DNA of 64,000 nt from SZUA-430 sp034440355 (GTDB lineage Bacteria > Pseudomonadota > Alphaproteobacteria > Micropepsales > Micropepsaceae), in NCBI GenBank assembly GCA_034440355.1, contig JAWXBY010000179.1:13794-77793 (forward strand). Direction: 5' to 3'. The translations under genes and the position numbers were made by a program. This document shows, one piece after another, positions 45,928 to 55,328 of the stretch. How positions within the stretch are numbered: position 1 is the first letter of the stretch; every line of letters begins with the position of its first letter. The notes under the pieces were generated by a model. The model saw only the letters and a program-made list of their open reading frames with translations. It had not been told where the DNA came from and did not search any database.

Positions 45928-45974
45928 CAAGACTCTGCGCCAAGACTCTGCGCCAAGACAAAACTTTGTCTTGG
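45928..45974. repeat. 13-bp tandem repeats leading into a 10-bp inverted repeat
   Basis: Two exact copies of CAAGACTCTGCGC (45928-45940 and 45941-45953) and a partial third (45954-45959) run into a perfect inverted repeat: CCAAGACAAA (45953-45962), two-base spacer, TTTGTCTTGG (45965-45974). The shared CAAGAC core in both orientations suggests a protein-binding site, or a slippage-generated array. It lies just upstream of the candidate small membrane gene at 45966. Confidence 0.75.
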
Positions 45975-46085
45975 AAGACATTCTGGCGATCGACGCCCGA
46001 TGCGTCGTGGATCCGTTGGGTCGTCATTGGATTTTTCTTGATTTTTTCGGCGGTTTCGGCGATATTCGGCGCTATCCAAGCATAG
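45966..46085 (+). CDS. Candidate 39-aa single-pass membrane protein (TTG start)
   Basis: The frame ending at TAG 46085 encodes a typical membrane-helix segment: WKTFWRSTPDASWIRW, then VVIGFFLIFSAVSAIFGAIQA. A rho-independent terminator follows 14 bases later. The start is uncertain: TTG 45966 is proposed, but no Shine-Dalgarno is visible, and the palindrome at 45953-45974 covers it. The frame continues upstream to 45738 without protein-like sequence. Real gene status is not certain; the terminator is the main support. Confidence 0.35.
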   Translation: MSWKTFWRSTPDASWIRWVVIGFFLIFSAVSAIFGAIQA

Positions 46086-46098
46086 GTTGGGGTATTGC

Positions 46099-46125
46099 GC
46101 CGGGCGCTCTGCGACCCGGCTTTTT
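46099..46125 (+). terminator. Rho-independent terminator
   Basis: A 6-bp G/C stem (GCCGGG 46099-46104, CCCGGC 46115-46120) with a ten-base loop is followed by five Ts. It follows the candidate small membrane gene. Confidence 0.75.
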
Positions 46126-46248
46126 CATTGACGCCGCGGCAGCACGTTCGCATCCCATCGCCCGGCCTCGATCTCCTCACCCCGAAGTTCAGAGAACAGC
46201 CAAATCGCTGCGCATCGCAAACGTTCGATCGAAAAGGATCGGGCCTTC

Positions 46249-46872
46249 TTGGCCGCGATCGCGCGCGGCGAGCCCGTTCGCATCGCCTGCCGCGCGGCGG
46301 GTTGTTCGCGCCAGGCGCTCTACCGGCGCCGCATCACGGACCTCGCGTTCGACCGAAACTGGCGGGACGCCGAAAGCGCGGCACGAACGCAGAAGGAAAA
46401 GTCGCGGCCACGCAAACGCATCGGCGCCACCTTGCCGGTCTTTGCTCCACGCGGACCTCGCGGGCACAAGAGAGTCCTGTCGGACGGCTTGCTTCTTGCC
46501 CGGCTGAAAGCGGTGCGCCCGCTCTATCGCGACAGGCTACCAGGCGGCGCAACGGCCGCGAACGTTGTGGCGGCCGGTGACGACGATGCCACGATCCAGC
46601 TGTTCCGGCACCTCGTGCACGAACGTAAGGTCTCGCTCGCGGAAGTGCCTGCGCGCGTGCGTTTGCACTGTCGTGCTCTTGAGGGCGGTTGCATTCCGTC
46701 CGGCAAGCGGGACAATGATGCGGGACACTTCACCCCTGTGCACCATGTCAACCTTCGGTTGGCGGAAGCCCGCGATTTCTCGCTAACATTTGTGCTTCTT
46801 AAGGGGCCGAGAGGTCTCACTATCCGGCAAGCCGTGCTGCGGCGCACAGAGATGCTCCGGCCGCTGTGCTAG
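46249..46872 (+). CDS. Possible HTH protein, start unclear, possibly degenerate
   Basis: The first half of this frame contains EKDRAFLAAIARGEPVRIACR, AAGCSRQALYRRR and, further on, SDGLLLARLKAVRPLYRDR. This is the pattern of small homeodomain-like proteins (terminase-small-subunit or transposase-associated type, where CRAAGVSRxTVYRWR and SDxLLxxLLKAxRPxxYRDR recur). No ATG/GTG precedes the HTH; the only start is TTG 46249 inside it, and the frame stays open upstream to about 46141. The second half (46560-46872) has little coding character. It is either a truncated mobile-element remnant or an intact gene with a rare start. Confidence 0.35.
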   Translation: MAAIARGEPVRIACRAAGCSRQALYRRRITDLAFDRNWRDAESAARTQKEKSRPRKRIGATLPVFAPRGPRGHKRVLSDGLLLARLKAVRPLYRDRLPGGATAANVVAAGDDDATIQLFRHLVHERKVSLAEVPARVRLHCRALEGGCIPSGKRDNDAGHFTPVHHVNLRLAEARDFSLTFVLLKGPRGLTIRQAVLRRTEMLRPLC

Positions 46873-46881
46873 GCTCGCCCC

Positions 46882-48083
46882 ATGTTCTTTGCTTGCGTAC
46901 GGATGGCGCTTCGGGAGTTGCGGGCGAATTTGCTGCGTACGGGGCTCACCACGCTTGGCATCATTATCGGGGTTGCGGCCGTCGTCATCGTGGTGACGAT
47001 CACGCAGGGCGTTTCCAATCAGGTGCTGGACGACATCGCTTCGCGCGGCAAGAACGCGATCCAGGTCGAGGCGCGGGCGAGCCGGACGGGGCCTGTGTCG
47101 CGCTCGCGGCCGTTCCGGATGAGCGACGTCGAGGCGATCAGCGCGAGGTGACGGGGCTTGATGGGGTCGCGCCGCTGTCGCAGTCCTATCTTCTGTTCAC
47201 CGCGGGCGACCGGAACTACGAGACCGGCGTCTATGCGACGACCAATCCTTATTTCGGTATTCGACGGTGGGAGATTGGGGCGGGCCGCGGGTTCACCGAG
47301 GGCGAGATACGGCGTGGCGCTCCCGTTTGCATCTTGGGTGAGACGGTGCGCCGGCAGTTGTTCGGCATGCAGAATCCGGTCGGCGCGACGGTGCGGTCGG
47401 GCTCGTTTTCGTGCGAGGTGATCGGCGTACTGCGGCAGAAGGACGGCTCGGCGCTGACCAACGACGTGAACGACGGCATCTTGATGCCGATCGCGACGTT
47501 TCACCGGCGGCTCGCCGGCGGCGAGTGGGTCGGACAGATCTGGGCAGGTGCGGCGAACGGGCACGACATCGACCGGCTGAAAGAGAAGATCACGACGTTG
47601 ATGCGCGAGCGGCGTGGTTTGCGCGAAGGCGACCGCGACAATTTCCGCGTCAGCGACGCGCGCGAGATCGTGAAGATGGTCAGTTCGACGATGGGCTTGA
47701 TGTCGATGGGCATCTCGGGCGTCGCTGCGATCAGTCTCATCGTCGGTGGGATCGGCATCATGAATGTGATGCTGGTCGCCGTGACGGAGCGGACGCGCGA
47801 GATCGGCATACGCCTGGCCATCGGTGCGCAGGCGCGCGATGTCGCGTTGCAGTTTTTGGTCGAGGCCGTGGCGCTGTCTGCGGTCGGTGGGGTCGCGGGA
47901 GCTTTGATCGGGATCGGGGCCGCCTATGCGATCACGGGGGCGATCGGTGTACCGTTCTCGGTGGGCGGCGAGATTGTAGCGCTGGCGCTGGGTGTGCCCG
48001 CGGCGATCGGGGTCACGTTCGGGTTCTTCCCCGCGTTGCGTGCGGCGCGGCTCGATCCGATCGAAGCGCTGCGGTTCGAGTAG
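46882..48083 (+). pseudogene. MacB/FtsX-family ABC permease, disrupted by a frameshift
   Basis: The first 89 codons (46882-47151) encode the start of a MacB-type permease, with a transmembrane segment (GLTTLGIIIGVAAVVIVVTITQG) and a periplasmic region. The rest, in another frame from about 47145 to 48083, encodes the MacB periplasmic domain, three further membrane segments and the FtsX ending ARLDPIEALRFE. A one-base loss around 47139-47148 (near EAIS then REVTG) joins them. Complete length would be 400 residues, normal for a MacB permease without the ATPase. No ATPase gene lies beside it. It may be a sequencing error or a recent pseudogene. Confidence 0.75.
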
Positions 48084-48380
48084 CCTGCTCCCAGAGTTCC
48101 GCGGGGTTACCGGACGCGAAGGCGCCGCTGCATTCACAAAGATGTCAGGCACCCAGAACCCGCGCCTAAGCTCGGTTTTCAGCGACAAATTGCGACAATA
48201 AAGGAATTGCCACCGCCTCCACGTGTGCGTTCTTTCGTTGATGGACGTTAACGCTTGATCGCAGTGTGGCACGATTGCTTCACGCCCGCGCCGTATAGTG
48301 CGGTGGGGCAGTCTGGCGCGACGCGCTGACGTAATGACACGCGATTGACGTTTGGCGATAGCGCACAAGTTTCTGGGTCG
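48084..48380. other. 297-bp spacer before the RND operon
   Basis: The spacer between the permease-like gene and the RND adaptor gene is free of open frames that look coding. A TGGCAC and a TTGC occur near 48267-48276 but the spacing is wrong for sigma-54. No operator palindrome was found. Confidence 0.4.
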
Positions 48381-49514
48381 ATGAGAACTCTCGGTACTCT
48401 TCTGTTCTTGACGGTGCTCGCGGCCCTAATGGGCGGCGTCGGCTATCTTTGGTATTTTGCCGGAGAAGACGGCGGGGGCGAGCGCGGCGGCGCAGGGCGC
48501 CAACCAGCGCTCGTCACCGTTGCGCCGGTCGCAATGCGCGAATTCGTCGATGTGATCGAAGCGGTCGGCACCGCCAAGGCGAAAGAGAGCATCGACCTGA
48601 CGGCAAAGGCTGCCGATACCGTCAGCGCGGTCAATTTCACGGACGGGCAGAAAGTTCCAGCAGGCTTCGTCGTGGCGGAGATGACAAGCCGCGAACAGTC
48701 TGCCGATCTATCGGCGTCGCGCGCGGAACTCGCTGAAGCGACAAAGGCCTATGAGCGTATTCTCGAATTGTCGAACAAGGGTTTCGCGACCAAGGCGCAG
48801 CTTGAGGCTGCGTTGTCAGCACGGGACAGCGCAGCGGCGCGGGTGCGTGCCCTTGAATCGCGTGTGGCCGATCGGTTGATCCGGGCGCCCTTCGCCGGCG
48901 TGCTCGGTTTGCGGCGTGTCAGCGTGGGCACGCTGGTCAAGCCCGGTGACGTGATCACGACGCTGGATGACGTGTCGATTATCAAGGTCGACTTTACCGT
49001 ACCGGAGTCGTTCCTGGCCGCGCTCTCGGTCGGCATGTCGGTGCGTGCACAGGTCGCGGCGTATTCCGGCCGCACGTTCGACGGCATTGTCGCCGGTATC
49101 GACAGCCGCGTTGATCCGGTGTCGCGCTCGGTCGCAATGCGCGCGGAGATCCCGAACAAGGAAGACTTGCTGCTGCCGGGGATGTTGATGACGGTGTCGC
49201 TGCTGAAGAACCAGCGGACGGCGATGGCGGTGGCTGAGCAGTCCTTGGTGCCGGTCGAGGACCGGCAGTACGTTTATGTAATTTCCTCCGATTTGAAGGC
49301 TGAGCGGCGCGAAGTGAAAATCGGCGGGCGCCAGCCGGGCTTCGTCGAGGTTCTCGGCGGTCTCAAGGTCGGCGAGAACGTCGTCGTCGACGGCACAATC
49401 CGCCTTCGGCCAGGAGCGACCGTGCGGTTCGCGGGCCCTGAGGGCGACAAAGGCAAACCTCGCGAGCGTAAGCGCGACGGCGCCGCCGCGGCGGGCGCGG
49501 GTCCGCGCACATGA
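48381..49514 (+). CDS. RND efflux periplasmic adaptor (HlyD/AcrA family)
   Basis: The 377-aa adaptor has an N-terminal anchor (residues 5-25). Its family-typical barrel-sandwich and coiled-coil hairpin halves are visible in LTAKAADTVSAVNFTDGQKV and SKLAEATKAYERILELSNKGFATKAQLEAALSARDSA-like stretches. A beta-barrel with DLLLPGMLMTVSL and a Lys/Arg/Gly-rich tail follow. It bridges the inner-membrane RND pump and an outer-membrane channel. ATG 48381 precedes the anchor; the in-frame TTG at 48345 adds no domain. It overlaps the pump gene by four bases. No outer-membrane factor gene is nearby. Confidence 0.93.
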   Translation: MRTLGTLLFLTVLAALMGGVGYLWYFAGEDGGGERGGAGRQPALVTVAPVAMREFVDVIEAVGTAKAKESIDLTAKAADTVSAVNFTDGQKVPAGFVVAEMTSREQSADLSASRAELAEATKAYERILELSNKGFATKAQLEAALSARDSAAARVRALESRVADRLIRAPFAGVLGLRRVSVGTLVKPGDVITTLDDVSIIKVDFTVPESFLAALSVGMSVRAQVAAYSGRTFDGIVAGIDSRVDPVSRSVAMRAEIPNKEDLLLPGMLMTVSLLKNQRTAMAVAEQSLVPVEDRQYVYVISSDLKAERREVKIGGRQPGFVEVLGGLKVGENVVVDGTIRLRPGATVRFAGPEGDKGKPRERKRDGAAAAGAGPRT

Positions 49515-52500
49515 TTTCGGATATCGCGATCAAGCGGCCGGTTTTTGCGACCGTCATCAGCTTGCTGATCATCGCGTTCGGGGTGTTGTCCTTCCAAAGC
49601 TTGCCGTTGCGGGAGTTGCCGGACATCGATCCGCCGGTCGTGTCGGTGTCGACGGATTATCCGGGGGCGTCGGCTTCGGTCGTCGAGACGCGGGTGACCC
49701 AGCCGGTCGAAGACTCGATTGCGGGCATCGAAGGCATCGACACGATTTCGTCCGTGAGCCGCGACGGATCTTCACAGGTCACCATCACATTCCGCCTGTC
49801 GCGCGATATCGAGGCTGCGGCGAACGATGTGCGCAACTCCGTTTCGCGCATCTTGAACAACCTTCCGGACGAGGTCGAGCCGCCGCAGGTGCAAAAAGCC
49901 GAAGCGGACTCGTCGCCGATCATGTTCATCAACATGACATCGACGACGATGAGCCGCATGGACCTTACCGACTATGCCGACCGGTACATCGTCGACCGCT
50001 TGTCGACCGTGGACGGCGTGGCGCAGGTGCGGGCGTTCGGCGAGACGAAGTCGCTGCAGATTTATCTCGACCGGGTCGAGATGGCCGCGCGTGGGCTGAC
50101 GGCCGCCGACATCGAAGATGCGCTGCGGACGCAGAACGTCGAGCTGCCCGCCGGGCGGCTTGAATCGACGCAGCGCAATCTGACGGTGCGCGTCGAGCGC
50201 GGGTATGCGACGGACATCGACTTCCGCAACCTCGTCGTCAAGCGCACGCCCGACGGTCACCTTGTGCGACTGGGAGAGGTGGCGCGGGTCGAGATCGCAG
50301 CGCAAGACCGGCGCAACGACTTCCGGGGTAACGGACAGTCTCAAGTCGGCATCGCGGTCATCAAGCAGTCGACGTCAAACCAGTTGTCGGTCGCGCGCGA
50401 CGCTCGCGCCGAGGTGGAAAAGATCCAAGCGGGGTTGCCGGCGGGAACGAACCTTGTCGTCGCCGTGGACAATTCGGTCTTCATCGAGGAGTCGGTACAC
50501 GAGGTCTACGTGACCTTGGGGATCACCGGCGCACTCGTTCTGATCGTCATCTATTTGTTCTTGGGCGATGCGCGCGCGGCTTTGATTCCGGCCGTGACGG
50601 TGCCGGTGTGTTTGATCGGATCGTTCGCGCTGCTTGCGGCGTTTGGGGCGTCGATCAACCTTTTGACTTTGCTGGCGCTCGTGCTCGCCATTGGCCTTGT
50701 CGTGGACGACGCGATCGTCGTGCTTGAGAACGTCCAGCGACGGATCGATCTTGGCGAACCGCCGTTGATCGCCGCTTACCGCGGGACGCGGCAGGTGGCG
50801 TTCGCGGTTATTACGACGACGGCTGTTTTGATTGCCGTGTTCGTACCGATCATTTTCTTGGAAGGCACGATCGGGCGGCTGTTTTCGGAACTCGGCATTG
50901 CCATGGGGTCAGCAGTCGGCTTATCCGCGCTCGTTGCGCTGACGCTGTCGCCGATGATGTGCTCGAAGTTTCTGCGGCCGGTTGAGCGCGAGGGCGTGCT
51001 GTCGCGGATCATTCATACGACGACCGATGCAATGGCGCGTTCGTATCGCGCGATGCTGAATTTCACGCTCGATGCGCCGATTGGGATGTTTATTCTGTTC
51101 GGCGTCGTCATGGCGTCGACCGTGCTGCTGTTCCGCCTGGTGCCGGGCGAGTTGGCGCCGATCGAGGACCGCGGGCAGTTCGACATCAATATCTCGATGC
51201 CGGAAGGCACCGGTTACGACGCCTTGCACGCACAGATGCTTGAGGTCGAGAAGGCTCTGTTGCCGCTCGTCGAGCAGAAGGCCGCGACGCGCATCATCAT
51301 CCGTGTTCCCGGGAGCTTCGGCGCGACGTCCGACTTCAACACGGGGCGCGCGATCGTGGTGCTGGGGCCGTGGGGGACGCGGCCGCCACAGGACGAAGTG
51401 ATCAAGGATGTGAACGACCGGCTGCGCAAGTTCGCCGCGATCCGCGCGACCGCGATCGCGCGCTCGAGCTTCGGCCGCGGCGGCGGCGGCGGCAACACGC
51501 CGGTGCAGTTCGTGCTCGGCGGCCCAAGCTTTGCCGAGCTGGTGCAGTGGCGCGACAAGATGCTGGCGCGAGCGGAGGATTATCCCGGGCTCGTGAACGT
51601 CGATTCCGACTACAAGGAAACCAAGCCGCAGTTGAACGTACAAATCGACGAGACACGAGCCGCGGAGCTTGGCGTTTCGGTGGCGACGATCGGGCGGACG
51701 CTTGAGACCATGCTGGGTCAGCGGCGTCTCGGCACGTTCGTCGAGCGCGGCGAGGAATACAACATCTACGTCCAAGGAGCGGAAGCGAACCGACGTCAGC
51801 CAAGTGATCTGACGAATATTCTCGTGCGCTCGGAGCGGACGGGGGCGCTGATACCGCTGTCGAACGTGGTCAAGATGCGGGAAGGCGCAACGGCGCTGAG
51901 CTTGAACCGCTTCAACCGCCTGCGCGCGATTACGATTTCCGCGAACTTGGCGCCCGGCGCGACGTTAGGGCAGGCGCTCGACTTCCTGGAGCGGGCGGCG
52001 CGCGAGGAACTGCCGTCGTCGGCGCAGATCGACTACAAGGGCCAGTCGCTTGAGTACCGGGAGTCGAGTTCGACCTTGGCCTTCACGTTCGGTTTGGCGC
52101 TGTTGGTCGTGTTCTTGGTGCTTGCGGCGCAGTTTGAGAGCTTCATCCATCCGCTTGTAATTATTCTCACCGTGCCGCTTGCGGCTGCCGGTGCGTTGCT
52201 GGGCCTATTCCTGACCGGGGCGACGCTGAACATTTACAGTCAGATCGGCATGGTGATGCTCGTGGGCCTTGCGGCCAAGAACGGGATTCTGATTGTCGAG
52301 TTCGCCAACCAGCTGCGCGACGCCGGGAAGGATATTCGCGAGGCGTTGGTCGAAGCTTCGATCACGCGCTTCAGGCCCATTCTCATGACGTCGCTTGCGA
52401 CGGCGATGGGCGCGGTGCCGCTCATGGTGTGGGAAGGTGCGGGCTCGAACAGCCGTTTTGCGATCGGCGTCGTGGTGTTCTCGGGCGTGCTCGTGTCGAC

Positions 52501-52702
52501 GGCGCTGACGCTGTTTATCGTGCCGGCGTTCTACAACCTGCTGGCAAAGTACACCCGCTCCCCCGATGCGATCGCGGCGGAGATGGAAGCGTGGGAGCGC
52601 CAGAACCCCGGTGTGGTCGCGGGCGACGAGGCGCACGCGGGCGGCGTAACGCTTCGCGAGAAGCTTCTGGGCATCAGAAGGCGCCAGCAGCCGGGCGAAT
52701 AG
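49511..52702 (+). CDS. RND efflux transporter permease (AcrB/MexB family, HAE1)
   Basis: The 1063-aa pump starts MISDIAIKRPVFATVISLL and has the usual twelve membrane spans around two large periplasmic loops. Proton-relay aspartates D399 and D400 are present in GLVVDDAIVVLENV. The sequence GYDEV is not expected here; other motifs (LREL then PDIDPP, PGASASVVE) are HAE1-type. It exports hydrophobic compounds with the adaptor encoded just upstream, using proton motive force. Substrate range is unknown. The start overlaps the adaptor stop (ATGA at 49511-49514). Confidence 0.95.
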   Translation: MISDIAIKRPVFATVISLLIIAFGVLSFQSLPLRELPDIDPPVVSVSTDYPGASASVVETRVTQPVEDSIAGIEGIDTISSVSRDGSSQVTITFRLSRDIEAAANDVRNSVSRILNNLPDEVEPPQVQKAEADSSPIMFINMTSTTMSRMDLTDYADRYIVDRLSTVDGVAQVRAFGETKSLQIYLDRVEMAARGLTAADIEDALRTQNVELPAGRLESTQRNLTVRVERGYATDIDFRNLVVKRTPDGHLVRLGEVARVEIAAQDRRNDFRGNGQSQVGIAVIKQSTSNQLSVARDARAEVEKIQAGLPAGTNLVVAVDNSVFIEESVHEVYVTLGITGALVLIVIYLFLGDARAALIPAVTVPVCLIGSFALLAAFGASINLLTLLALVLAIGLVVDDAIVVLENVQRRIDLGEPPLIAAYRGTRQVAFAVITTTAVLIAVFVPIIFLEGTIGRLFSELGIAMGSAVGLSALVALTLSPMMCSKFLRPVEREGVLSRIIHTTTDAMARSYRAMLNFTLDAPIGMFILFGVVMASTVLLFRLVPGELAPIEDRGQFDINISMPEGTGYDALHAQMLEVEKALLPLVEQKAATRIIIRVPGSFGATSDFNTGRAIVVLGPWGTRPPQDEVIKDVNDRLRKFAAIRATAIARSSFGRGGGGGNTPVQFVLGGPSFAELVQWRDKMLARAEDYPGLVNVDSDYKETKPQLNVQIDETRAAELGVSVATIGRTLETMLGQRRLGTFVERGEEYNIYVQGAEANRRQPSDLTNILVRSERTGALIPLSNVVKMREGATALSLNRFNRLRAITISANLAPGATLGQALDFLERAAREELPSSAQIDYKGQSLEYRESSSTLAFTFGLALLVVFLVLAAQFESFIHPLVIILTVPLAAAGALLGLFLTGATLNIYSQIGMVMLVGLAAKNGILIVEFANQLRDAGKDIREALVEASITRFRPILMTSLATAMGAVPLMVWEGAGSNSRFAIGVVVFSGVLVSTALTLFIVPAFYNLLAKYTRSPDAIAAEMEAWERQNPGVVAGDEAHAGGVTLREKLLGIRRRQQPGE

Positions 52703-52708
52703 CGTCGA

Positions 52709-53404
52709 TCAAGTTCCGGTGCGCGGCAGTTCGATCGGTTTCGGTTCCGGGCGGTGCGAGTAGGTGATGGTGTCGGGGCCGACGACGCCGCCTGAGATGA
52801 TCATCGCCATCGCCTGATCGGCCGACATGTCAACGGCGATCACGCGGTCGGACGGGACGATCTCCAGATACCCCGATGTCGGGTTCGGCGCCGTGGGCAC
52901 GAACACCGCAGTCAGTTCTATGCCGGTGGTCGTTTCCGTGAAGGTGCGCATGGCAAAGCCGATCGCGCGCATGTCGGCGTTCGGGAAGTCGATCAGAACC
53001 ACGCGCTGGACGTTTTCGGCCTTGGGCTGCAGCGCGGCGATGACCTTTTTCGTCGACGAATAGATCATGTGCACGAACGGCACCTTTTCCAACAATTGCT
53101 CGACGCCTTGGAGCAGTTGTTGGCCGATGACGCGCGCGGCGAGCGCGCCGACGAGATAGAGCACGAAGAGTGCGAACGCTGTGCCGATCACGTAGAGGAA
53201 CAGCGAATTGCCCAGCACGGCTGCGATTGGGGCGGGCAGCATGGGGCCGAATTGCTGCGACGTCCATTCGGCCCATGGGCTGCCGAAGTAGGACAGGGCG
53301 TCGAAGATCAGTTTGAGCACGAACCACACCGCCGCCAGCGGCAGAATGGTCAGTACGCCCGCAATAAGGTTTTGCTGAATGTTCAAGGCGGCGCTCCCCG
53401 CCAA
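52709..53404 (-). CDS. DUF502 family membrane protein
   Basis: The 231-aa protein matches the DUF502 pattern: two membrane helices (about 12-35 and 62-92), then a soluble domain. The domain contains VPFVHMIYSSTKKVIAAL, VVLIDFPNADMRAIGF, FVPTAPNPTSGYLEIVP and the terminal SGGVVGPDTITYS. The family is common in proteobacteria and its function is unknown. No ATG opens the frame; TTG 53402-53404 is used here, and TTG 53384-53386 with GGGGAG just upstream is an equally plausible start. It is convergent with the RND pump gene. Confidence 0.88.
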   Translation of the reverse strand: MAGSAALNIQQNLIAGVLTILPLAAVWFVLKLIFDALSYFGSPWAEWTSQQFGPMLPAPIAAVLGNSLFLYVIGTAFALFVLYLVGALAARVIGQQLLQGVEQLLEKVPFVHMIYSSTKKVIAALQPKAENVQRVVLIDFPNADMRAIGFAMRTFTETTTGIELTAVFVPTAPNPTSGYLEIVPSDRVIAVDMSADQAMAMIISGGVVGPDTITYSHRPEPKPIELPRTGT

Positions 53405-53465
53405 ATCATCGAGGAGCTTAGATTAGCTCCTGAGTCGGGTCGGGGGCAAAGGCTGGCAGCGCTTA

Positions 53466-54059
53466 TCAACACGCATCCGCTTTGCCCGACATGCGGCGGA
53501 TTGCGCCTTCTTCGGCCATGACAGCGTAGAGGCCGAGGGAGACCCAGGCATAAGCGCGGCCGTCCTTAAAGCGCAGGTTGGCGCGGCGGACGGCGCCTTT
53601 GACCGATTCGTCCCATTCGCTAACGCTGGTATGCGAGCCGGGGCAGCCGTATTTGTTGCCGATCATCTCGCGCTTGCCTTCGTGCATCTTGCCCAGCGCG
53701 GTTTGGATAGAGTCCGGCTTCTCGCCCTTTTCGGCGATTCCTTTTCTCGCCTTTTCCTCCGCTGCGCGGCGAGCGAGGGCGAGCGCCAGCTGCTCGACTT
53801 GCGGCGGCGCTAAGTTCAATTGGCACTCGCGCGCGGCTTCGACGGCGGCGTTCGGGTTCGGCGCGCCGAAATGGAGGGTGAAGCCGCCATCGCCCAACTC
53901 GACCTTGAACTCGTCGCGGAGACGGCTTTGCTCTGCCTCAGGGAGTTTCCCCCATGCACACGCCAAGGGCGAAAGATCCGGTGCGCCTTCTGCGACCGCT
54001 GGCGCGCACAGTGCAATCGATGCGAGAATCCAAGGCGAAAACAGTGCAAACCCGCGCAT
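53466..54059 (-). CDS. Exported protein, unknown function
   Basis: The 197-aa product has a signal peptide (ending PAVAEG) and a soluble domain with four Cys residues (LACAW, RECQL, YGCPG and the terminal ADAC) that may form disulfides. The central half is helical and charged (QLALALARRAAEEKARKGIAEK). No family was recognised. It is followed by the DUF502 gene on the same strand, with a 61-bp gap. Confidence 0.65.
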   Translation of the reverse strand: MRGFALFSPWILASIALCAPAVAEGAPDLSPLACAWGKLPEAEQSRLRDEFKVELGDGGFTLHFGAPNPNAAVEAARECQLNLAPPQVEQLALALARRAAEEKARKGIAEKGEKPDSIQTALGKMHEGKREMIGNKYGCPGSHTSVSEWDESVKGAVRRANLRFKDGRAYAWVSLGLYAVMAEEGAIRRMSGKADAC

Positions 54060-54236
54060 GACCTAGCCCCCTCAAGCGTTGCGTCGGTTTGCACTTATGG
54101 GACCCTTCGTGGCGGTTCAATGGCAATTGAGCCAGAATCCGGTAGGGTCACGCGAGCGTGATCCGGCTCTTCCTTGTGGTGAAGGTGATCGTGTAGATTC
54201 GCCGTCCACGCCGTTCTTGTGCTCGATGGGTTTGTC

Positions 54237-55328
54237 ATGACATTGCGAGATTTCGCACACACGGTCGTTGCGGCCGTTGCTTTGATGTTGGCCTATGCCG
54301 CCCCGGCCGCGGCGCAGCCGGTCGATCTGTGGACCGTGTCGAATGTCCCGGTCGACGCGACCGGCGCCAGCCCGTCGGCGGCCAAAGAGGCCGCGCTGGC
54401 GCAAGGCCGGCAGAAGGCCTGGACCGAGGTGTTCCGCCGCGTAACGCCGTCGGGCGAATGGGCGCGCCAGCCGCAGCTGACGCCGCAGGAGCTCGAGCCG
54501 ATGGTCAAGAGCTTCGATATTTCGGGCGAGAAGCATTCGAGCACGCGCTATCTCGCCACGGTCACCTTCGTCTTCAATCCTGTGCAGGTGCGCTCGGCCT
54601 TGCGCAGGAGCGGAACGCAGTTCAGTGAGTCGACGGCCAAGCCCGTACTCGTTGTGCCGCTGTCGGGAACGGCCTGGTCGCCTGAGTCGCCCTGGGGCCG
54701 CGCGTGGGCGCAGCAGGCGCGGCGCGGCCGTCTTGTGCCGGTCGCGGTGCCGGTCGGCGACGTGCAGGACATGGCGGCGCTCGCCACGATTTCGTCAGCG
54801 GCGGATTGGGGCATCGTGCGCACGCTTGCGGATCGCTATGGCGCGAGCTCGGTGCTGGTCGCTTCCGCGGGCAAGAGCGGCGCGTCGCTGCAGGTGACGA
54901 TGACGATGATCAAGCCGGAGGGCCGCAACCAGCGCAGCAGTTCGTTCTCGCCGCAGGGCGCCGAAGACGAAGGGACGCTGGCGCTGCGTGCATCGGGTTC
55001 TGTCGCAGACGGCTTGCAAGAGGATTGGAAGCGCACCACATCGGTCGACTATGGGCAGCAGAGTTCGTTGAGCGTGACGATCCCGTTCAGTGGTTTGGCC
55101 GAATGGGTCAGCATCAGACGCCATCTGGAGAGCACGAAGCTCATTCAGGTTGTCGCCATCGAAGAGGTGAACATGGGCATGGCCAAGGTTCGTCTCGACT
55201 ATGTCGGCAAGGTCGATCAGTTGCAGACAGCCCTGTCGCAAACGAATTTGTTCCTCAATGCCGACGCCACCGGAAACTGGACGCTGAGCCGCAATGCAGC
55301 CGCCACCGCAGCCGCCCCGCCCGGCTGA
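54237..55328 (+). CDS. DUF2066 domain-containing exported protein
   Basis: This 363-aa exported protein has a signal peptide ending AAAQP. The N-terminal domain (about 25-135) has VSNVPVDATGASPSAAKEAALAQGRQKAWTEVFRRV and ATVTFVFNPVQVRSALRRSG, the DUF2066 pattern. The remainder is an alpha/beta domain of similar size. The family occurs in alpha- and gammaproteobacteria beside replication-initiation genes (hda), as here, but its function is unknown. ATG 54237 starts the signal peptide; GTG 54219 is the alternative. It overlaps the next gene by 35 bases. Confidence 0.85.
   Translation: MTLRDFAHTVVAAVALMLAYAAPAAAQPVDLWTVSNVPVDATGASPSAAKEAALAQGRQKAWTEVFRRVTPSGEWARQPQLTPQELEPMVKSFDISGEKHSSTRYLATVTFVFNPVQVRSALRRSGTQFSESTAKPVLVVPLSGTAWSPESPWGRAWAQQARRGRLVPVAVPVGDVQDMAALATISSAADWGIVRTLADRYGASSVLVASAGKSGASLQVTMTMIKPEGRNQRSSSFSPQGAEDEGTLALRASGSVADGLQEDWKRTTSVDYGQQSSLSVTIPFSGLAEWVSIRRHLESTKLIQVVAIEEVNMGMAKVRLDYVGKVDQLQTALSQTNLFLNADATGNWTLSRNAAATAAAPPG

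Noticed and set aside
46537..46847. Minus-strand frames in the 46.5-46.85 kb gap (for example one starting MVHRGEVSRI)
   Set aside because: Readable for about 70 residues but with no recognised domain and no consistent start; retained only as a possible remnant.
48260..48290. Sigma-54 type promoter (TGGCAC near TTGC)
   Set aside because: Spacing between the two elements is far too short for a -24/-12 promoter.
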